Of a DNA stretch of 6,615 bases, positions 3,701 through 6,615 are shown piece by piece (positions within the stretch are counted from its first letter, which is position 1; the number at the start of each line of letters is the position of its first letter). The notes below the pieces were generated by a model, which was not told the DNA's origin, did no database searches, and saw only the letters and a program-made list of their open reading frames with translations. Made by a program: the position numbers and the translations under genes. The stretch is from CAZECR01 sp964510495 (GTDB taxonomy: Bacteria; Patescibacteriota; Patescibacteriia; Magasanikbacterales; GWA2-37-8), in assembly GCA_964510495.1 (NCBI GenBank), contig CAZECR010000041.1:1-6615 (forward strand). The letters are read 5' to 3'.

Positions 3701-6615
3701 GTTACCTACAATGGTACAAACGCATCTGTCGCTTCTCAAACGGCCTGGTCAAAGCGCAAAGCAATAACAGTAACAAATAATACAGCTACGGCGTTGACAA
3801 ATTTTGAAGTAAGTATTCCGGTTACGTATGATAGCGACATGCAGGCAGATTTTGACGATATTCGCTTTACGTCAAGCGACGGCTCGACCTTTATTAGCTA
3901 TTGGCTCGAAACAAAAACAGACTCAACAAGTGCCACGTTTTGGGTCAAAGTGCCTTCGATCGGCGCATCGTCCGCTGCCACAATTTATATGTACTATGGT
4001 AATAGTGTTGTAAGCACGGTGTCGAGTGCGACCACCACCTTCCTGTTTGCCGATGATTTTTCAGGTACGTTTGATAGCAGCAAGTGGACAACAGTCGGAA
4101 CGCCCGCGCATAGTTCTGGACTTCTCAATTTGCCGTCGAGTAATTACGGTATCTGGTCTACTAGCTATACGTTGCCGGGCGATTCGGTAATCGAGGCGAG
4201 TGTAAGTAAAAGCACTACTTCGTATGGTAATGTTGGTGCTGCAAATTCATCTCAGAGATGGTTGCAGGAGATGACTGGTGCGAGCGGTTTTGATTATTTG
4301 ATGTATAACGGTAGCATATATGTCGAAGCGAACGGTTCAGAAAGTGGCTTCAGTAGTTGGGCAAATACTGCCTTTCGAAGAGCGAAACTTATTTATCGTT
4401 CTGGTGTTTCGGTCAAAGCCTACGACAATTCCACGAATACTACTTTGAGCTCAACGGTGCCGCTGTCCTCAACCGGTCTGCATGTTCAAATTTATAACTA
4501 TTCTGGGACAATGCAAGCGGACTGGGTTTTTGTGCGACAGTACGCTTCAACTGACCCTTCTGTTTCAACGGCAGCCGAAGAATCAACCTTTTTATCTTCA
4601 GGTGTGGGAGGTTCTTCCACAGATTACAGTGTAGATTTTCTTGCGGGCCACGCTTTTACTTCGGCAAGTTCTTTTGCTGCAAATAGTACAGGAGATGTTC
4701 GTTATCAGCTTTCAAATGATAATGGTGCAACCTGGAAGTATTGTGTTGGCAATACACTCACCTCGGCTTCAGCGTCCGCCTCAAGCGCTAACTGGCCTAG
4801 TGAAATTACCGACGCATGTTTGGCAAACCTAACCGCTGGCACCTTAAACATTCGTACGTATTTAAGTACTCCCACCAGCAGCCCTGCAAGCACGGTTGAT
4901 TATGTGGCGCTTGCCCTCAGTACTTCGGTAAATAGTGCACCGGTCGCTCCAACTTCAACAAGCGGTGTCACTGCTACTTCGATAACATATAATTGGACAT
5001 CGGGAGGGGGAGACGGTACATATTACTCTGTTGAACAGTCCGTCGATGGTATAGATTTTACAAATGTTGCCACAACCACACTAACAAATTATACGTTTAC
5101 AGGCCTTGCCACTAACACTCCGTATTGGTTTCGTGTAGCTTCGGCAGACGGGTTGTCAGCAACTTCGTCGTACGCCACATCAAGCCAGACATACACCTTG
5201 GCTACCACGCCAAACGCCCCAACGTCGGTAACTCCCATAGACTCAACTTCGTTCTCACTGCTCATCGATACCGCGGCGCTCAATGGTAACGACCCCCTAA
5301 CAACAACATTTTATGTAAAAGACACGGGCACGGTTTCGCCTCGTTATTTGCGTGCTGATCGGGTGTGGACTGCTACGCCAGTAGGGTTGACCTATACCGA
5401 ACTGGGGTCGGGGGCTGGAGTAACGACGCTCGGTTTGACCCAGAATTCACTGCACACCATTAGTGTGGCGGCAATCAACGGCAGTGGCCTTGCGACCAGC
5501 TATGGACCAAGCATATCCTTATATACATACGCCGACGTGCCAGGCAGACCATCGGTAAGCGGTATTACCACTTCTACTATTGATGTAAGTATTATTAGTT
5601 TTGATAATCCTGATAGTACTGAATATGCTGTTTATAACGAAACAGCAGGCAACTATATCGCTGCAGACGGCAGCTCGAATGGTTCTACTCCGGTTTGGCA
5701 AACACGCTTAGTCTGGGGTAATCCGGTACGAGTTATTAATCTTAGTGCTAATACGTATTATCAGTTTCGCGTCTATGCCCGCAACGGTGACGGGGTGGTG
5801 ACTGCGGCCTCAAATTTGAGCGAGGCGGCAAGCACTTCTGGGGTTAATAATCCCTCACTTTCGCCCGTTACCAGTAATGTTACGACTAATTCGGTCCAAT
5901 TGGACTGGACTTCGGGTAATGGAACTGAAACACTTTATGCGCTTGACTTCTCAACTGATGGAGCGGTTTACAACAACGTTGCTACTATCAGTGCCTCATC
6001 TACCTCATATACATTTACTGATCTCGCTGTTAATACTCAATACTGGTTTAGAGTTGCTTCGGGAGACGGTGGCTTAAATGCTACCTCGAGTTATGTTGCA
6101 TCTGCACCTGTGTTTACGCTGGCTGCTACACCAAATGCTCCTGCTTTGGTAAGCTCAGACACTCCAACCACGCTTACTGTTACCATTGATTCCGCGACTA
6201 TTAATGGTAATCCGCAGACGGTGGCTACGACCTATCGAGTGCGAGATACGGCACCGAGCACAACGTTGTATCTTCAACTTGATGGAACGTGGGGTGTACT
6301 ACCGGCCGGATTTACATATGCAGAATTAGGTTCGGGCGCACCTACTCTGTCTACAGGCCTCACGCCAAATTCGCCCCACACTATAAGTGTCGCTGCGGTA
6401 AATGGTGATGGCACTGTAACAGCCTATGGGGCTGAACAAAGTGCTGCGACGCGCGCCTCTGTGCCAACTAACCCCGCGTTAGTAATTGATACGGATAATA
6501 ATGCTACGCTGCGTTGGGTCGGGGATGCTAACGAATATTTTGTACAAGGAAACGGACTGCGCTCTGCGTGGCAGACAAGTCTTTTTGTTACATTTACCAA
6601 CCTCACGTGCGACAC
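680..6615 (+). CDS. Giant exported modular surface protein (Gly-rich modules, DUF2341, LamG-like, FN3 repeats), 3' end outside window
   Basis: One frame stays open for 1978 full codons to the right edge. Residues 1-21 are strongly hydrophobic (MLVFIVTIISTFFVIGLIFL) and end in a plausible signal-peptidase I site, FSKA/ATVTW, after residue 32, so the protein is exported. In order come a beta-helix-like opening, two homologous Gly-rich modules separated by a beta-solenoid-like spacer, an FN3-like domain, a KNH/Ig-like domain, DUF2341, a LamG-like sandwich, a small beta domain and at least six FN3 domains. The composition is Ser/Thr/Gly/Ala/Asn-rich with few charges, and no enzyme motif is seen. 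The likely role, adhesion or a structural surface fibre, is inferred from architecture. The C-terminal anchor is not visible. ATG 680 is the first ATG after the in-frame stop at 626-628, but its ribosome-binding site is weak (only agtaaag). The gene is divergent from the sensor gene. Few such proteins have a characterised function, so the structural call is firm and the role is open. Confidence 0.93.
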   Translation, partial: MLVFIVTIISTFFVIGLIFLLNRIFPAGFSKAATVTWSGVSSSTWQTAGNWSNSAVPTSADDVTISSSTAITVTLWTAQLANFNNLTVGGGTATTTLILIGNIGTGTNITIENNGVLEMRNATAQTITGTLTIKAGGVLTHTTNGSAQAYKVDFTAQTIDLRSGGLIDVAGKGYAGRAANVGQGPGAGAGAGGSYSSGAGHGGQGGDALFNGHLGGKGYCDFTDVNTIGSSGGGGFSTGGAGGGLVRLYAVGTITLNGMISASGSTGSSNLSTAAGAGGGVKISANTVAGTPSSFSVAGGSAGSGTSGGGGGCVQIAYTTSNSIASSQIVLGGGASGGGNGGYPGGGGLLYVKQASASYGDLYSNSTFTSANATTTVSVQNLTLNSLSLSRSKFIVTSTQRLTLNNESLTPFANSSASTPGTLFIQGGTVDLGGASNLGAMNLDVHGGTLINPASLTVGAGGALLFFGTNTMTALTSVSSSGQLYLKRGAFSFNSPNIVMNPGATTTLASFTSSSQPLVVADLTINNNALLTHETNASIQANVINIAANNITVASGGSVNVDGKGFSRNVNCYGSGYGYGGGGGSSFVGTGAGGGAHGGGGGFGASGSSGGTAYCNVSNVGTMGSAGGDGSGCFFDAGAGGGLIIMSATTTFAVNGTISAKGNAATGSTNSGSGAGGGVKITAGTVTGTPTLFSVVGGNSPSRGGGGGGGCVRIGYGSSSSITSANLTLTGGTSSTGGAGGVGLASVSSTVPTAPSVPYSGTGDASTGSTNPTNLTSLTPTFSAICNTPNSDTCTSVEIEVADNSGFTSPRWQSGQLSITAIASSTRSQNILYAGSQLKYNTTYYWRIRFYNAYGAGVWSAGTNTFYAPRTIELYSFNLGGAVQSGRSIPITWGSIGGSTTTAETVKIEYSVDNFATTVATATSSVASGSSSSTVYSYAWTIPSATAVCGASSCSTVRVRISSNNDGNNYIVTGEQNFTIQNSLATGIKYGRTFSVSDFFTTSDLVSVTYNGTNASVASQTAWSKRKAITVTNNTATALTNFEVSIPVTYDSDMQADFDDIRFTSSDGSTFISYWLETKTDSTSATFWVKVPSIGASSAATIYMYYGNSVVSTVSSATTTFLFADDFSGTFDSSKWTTVGTPAHSSGLLNLPSSNYGIWSTSYTLPGDSVIEASVSKSTTSYGNVGAANSSQRWLQEMTGASGFDYLMYNGSIYVEANGSESGFSSWANTAFRRAKLIYRSGVSVKAYDNSTNTTLSSTVPLSSTGLHVQIYNYSGTMQADWVFVRQYASTDPSVSTAAEESTFLSSGVGGSSTDYSVDFLAGHAFTSASSFAANSTGDVRYQLSNDNGATWKYCVGNTLTSASASASSANWPSEITDACLANLTAGTLNIRTYLSTPTSSPASTVDYVALALSTSVNSAPVAPTSTSGVTATSITYNWTSGGGDGTYYSVEQSVDGIDFTNVATTTLTNYTFTGLATNTPYWFRVASADGLSATSSYATSSQTYTLATTPNAPTSVTPIDSTSFSLLIDTAALNGNDPLTTTFYVKDTGTVSPRYLRADRVWTATPVGLTYTELGSGAGVTTLGLTQNSLHTISVAAINGSGLATSYGPSISLYTYADVPGRPSVSGITTSTIDVSIISFDNPDSTEYAVYNETAGNYIAADGSSNGSTPVWQTRLVWGNPVRVINLSANTYYQFRVYARNGDGVVTAASNLSEAASTSGVNNPSLSPVTSNVTTNSVQLDWTSGNGTETLYALDFSTDGAVYNNVATISASSTSYTFTDLAVNTQYWFRVASGDGGLNATSSYVASAPVFTLAATPNAPALVSSDTPTTLTVTIDSATINGNPQTVATTYRVRDTAPSTTLYLQLDGTWGVLPAGFTYAELGSGAPTLSTGLTPNSPHTISVAAVNGDGTVTAYGAEQSAATRASVPTNPALVIDTDNNATLRWVGDANEYFVQGNGLRSAWQTSLFVTFTNLTCD
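779..1153 (+). other. N-terminal beta-helix-like opening region
   Basis: Residues about 34-158. It opens with a Trp-rich motif, TW-SG at 36-39, then TWQTAGNWSN and AVPTSADDVTI at about 44-65. This W...NW...VPTxxDDVTI pattern is a known opening of exported right-handed beta-helix and adhesin-type proteins. Short strand-like segments with Asn/Gly turns follow (LTVGG, ITIENNGVLEM, LTIKAGGVLT), typical of stacked solenoid coils. The fold is inferred from pattern only; no catalytic residues of beta-helix lyases are evident. Confidence 0.5.
1154..1738 (+). repeat. Glycine-rich module A (first copy)
   Basis: Residues about 159-353. It starts IDLRSGGLIDVAGKGY, runs through long Gly/Ala/Ser tracts, and contains two phrases shared with module B: GAGGGVKI and GGGGGCVQI. 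Cysteines at residues 220 and 313 match cysteines in module B. Gly-rich runs alternate with short hydrophobic strands (LVRLYA, VKISA, VQIAY), which suggests strands packed with glycine loops or polyglycine-II-type helices. It ends in GGGGLLYVK. The DNA carries (GGT)4 at 1601-1612; changes there by slippage would stay in frame. Confidence 0.85.
1739..2329 (+). other. Beta-solenoid-like spacer between the Gly-rich modules
   Basis: Residues about 354-550. This stretch lacks cysteine and the long glycine tracts. It is a run of short hydrophobic strands separated by Asn, Gly, Ser and Thr: VSVQNLTLNSLSLSRS, TLFIQGGTVDLGG, LDVHGGTLINP, LTVGAGGALLFFG, LYLKRGAFSF, VADLTINNNALLTHE. This is the appearance of a right-handed beta-helix or a filamentous-haemagglutinin-type solenoid. 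There is no match to a named family that I can defend. Confidence 0.5.
2330..2920 (+). repeat. Glycine-rich module B (second copy, homologous to A)
   Basis: Residues about 551-747. It aligns with module A throughout: ITVASGGSVNVDGKGF against IDLRSGGLIDVAGKGY, AYCNVSNVGTMGSAGG against GYCDFTDVNTIGSSGG, GAGGGVKITAGTVTGTP against GAGGGVKISANTVAGTP, and GGGGGCVRI against GGGGGCVQI. It contains seven glycines in a row at residues 704-710 (2789-2809) and five at 2471-2485. Cys 615 and 711 match Cys 220 and 313 of module A; Cys 572 and 633 are extra. The two copies differ at many positions, so the duplication is old rather than a recent copying event. Confidence 0.85.
2990..3286 (+). other. FN3-like domain
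   Basis: Residues about 771-869. It begins NPTNLTSLTPTFSAIC and contains VEIEVADNSGFTSPRWQSG and the signature YNTTYYWRIRFYNAYGAGVWS, which is the F/G strand region of fibronectin type III-like domains in bacterial surface proteins. Cysteines 786 and 794 sit close together and could form a disulfide. A Thr/Pro/Ser linker (VPTAPSVPYSG region, about 748-770) joins it to module B. Confidence 0.7.
3287..3640 (+). other. KNH-like / Ig-like Ser-Thr-rich domain
   Basis: Residues about 870-987. The pattern GRSIPITWGSIGG, then VKIEYSVDNF, then YSYAWTIPSA and VRVRISSNNDG, matches the Ser-Thr-rich KNH/Kre9-type beta-sandwich often found in bacterial surface proteins (I-TW, KIEYS-D, Y-W-IP and VRVRIS are the key positions). 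Cys 949 and 954 (VCGASSC) may form a local disulfide. The family call rests on pattern recall. Confidence 0.6.
3746..4018 (+). other. DUF2341 domain
   Basis: Residues about 1023-1113. Diagnostic features are WSKRKAITVTNNT at the start, LTNFEVSIPVTYDSDMQADF, DDIRFTSSDGSTFISYWLE, ATFWVKVPSI and IYMYYGN at the end. DUF2341 is a beta-sandwich family of exported bacterial and archaeal proteins, with no established biochemical function and often found beside LamG-like and FN3 domains as here. The boundaries are clear to within a few residues. Confidence 0.85.
4040..4582 (+). other. Concanavalin/LamG-like beta-sandwich paired with DUF2341
   Basis: Residues about 1121-1301. It opens FLFADDFSGTFDSSKWT, the usual start of the jelly-roll domain that follows DUF2341, continues GIWSTSYTLPGDSVIEASVS, and closes with ADWVFVRQYASTDPSVSTAAEES, the usual end of this pair. 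Such domains often bind carbohydrate or act as spacers; carbohydrate binding here is inference. No cysteine is present. Confidence 0.75.
4586..4936 (+). other. Small beta-domain with VRYQLSNDNGATWKY motif
   Basis: Residues about 1303-1419. The core VRYQLSNDNGATWKYC, followed by an ANWPSEITDACLANL segment and GTLNIRTYLS, resembles a recurring jelly-roll-like unit of bacterial surface proteins (usual form YQLS-DNG-TWYYW-G). Cys 1355 and 1380 could pair. I cannot assign a formal family name. Confidence 0.5.
4937..5836 (+). repeat. FN3 super-repeat unit 1 (three FN3 domains)
   Basis: Residues about 1420-1719 hold three fibronectin type III domains. Domain a (1420-1508) has ITYNWTSGGGDGTYYSVEQS and PYWFRVASADG. 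Domain b (1509-1618), longer than a standard FN3 at about 110 residues, has TTPNAPTSVTP, FYVKDT, TYTELGSGAG and HTISVAAINGSG. Domain c (1619-1719) has STEYAVYNETAGNY, WQTRLVW and YYQFRVYARNGDG. FN3 domains act as rigid extracellular spacers or binding units. Order and motifs recur in unit 2 at an offset of about 900 bases. Confidence 0.8.
5837..6615 (+). repeat. FN3 super-repeat unit 2 (two complete FN3 domains and a partial third)
   Basis: Residues about 1720-1978. Domain a' (1720-1815) has VQLDWTSGNGTETLYALDFS and QYWFRVASGDGG. Domain b' (1816-1926) has ATPNAPALVSS, TYRVRDT, TYAELGSGAP and HTISVAAVNGDG. The start of domain c' has DANEYFVQGNG, SAWQTSLFV and FTNLTCD, then the window ends. Each domain is closest to its counterpart in unit 1 (a with a', b with b', c with c'), so a three-domain block was duplicated. 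More units may follow outside the window. Confidence 0.8.

Noticed and set aside
1..6615. CRISPR array, tRNA or rRNA genes, insertion sequence
   Set aside because: No regularly spaced identical repeats, no cloverleaf or rRNA-like segments, no transposase motifs or terminal repeats were seen; nearly all of the window is coding.

Overview
The window holds two divergent genes separated by a 196-base, AT-rich control region. On the minus strand, positions 483 to 1 carry the first 161 codons of a membrane-anchored PAS-domain sensor protein, probably a histidine kinase, cut by the left edge. On the plus strand, one reading frame runs from an ATG at 680 to the right edge (6615) with no stop codon. 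It gives at least 1978 codons of a giant exported, multi-domain surface protein whose C-terminus lies outside the window. I translated this frame end to end and it is never interrupted.

The giant protein reads in this order: an N-terminal hydrophobic signal segment (residues 1-32); a W/NW/VPTSADDVTI beta-helix-like opening; a glycine-rich module with a cysteine pair; a Ser/Thr/Asn-rich beta-solenoid-like spacer; a second, homologous glycine-rich module; an FN3-like domain; a Ser/Thr-rich KNH/Ig-like domain; a DUF2341 domain; a concanavalin/LamG-like beta-sandwich; a small 'YQLSNDNGATWKY' beta domain; and a tandem of FN3 domains arranged as a three-domain super-repeat (five complete, a sixth cut by the edge). 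It has few charged residues, is dominated by Gly, Ser, Thr, Ala, Asn and Val, and carries paired cysteines. No catalytic motif is visible. The best reading is an extracellular adhesin or structural cell-surface fibre.

Organism: the combination of DUF2341, LamG-like, KNH-like and FN3 modules in a very long Ser/Thr/Gly-rich exported protein, moderate GC, the standard bacterial code (UGA is not used as a sense codon) and a compact PAS sensor next door resembles Candidate Phyla Radiation (Patescibacteria) genomes. This is inference from domain style, not proof; no taxonomic marker gene is present.

Control region (484-679): the sensor gene has a strong Shine-Dalgarno and a fair sigma70-type promoter. 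The giant gene has a possible extended -10 overlapping that promoter in the opposite direction, a leader with three consecutive inverted repeats including a perfect 28-bp palindrome, and an unusually weak ribosome-binding site. The genes may be co-regulated, but no direct functional link is shown. The most notable items are the giant modular protein, its duplicated Gly-rich modules, and the palindrome-rich divergent intergenic region.
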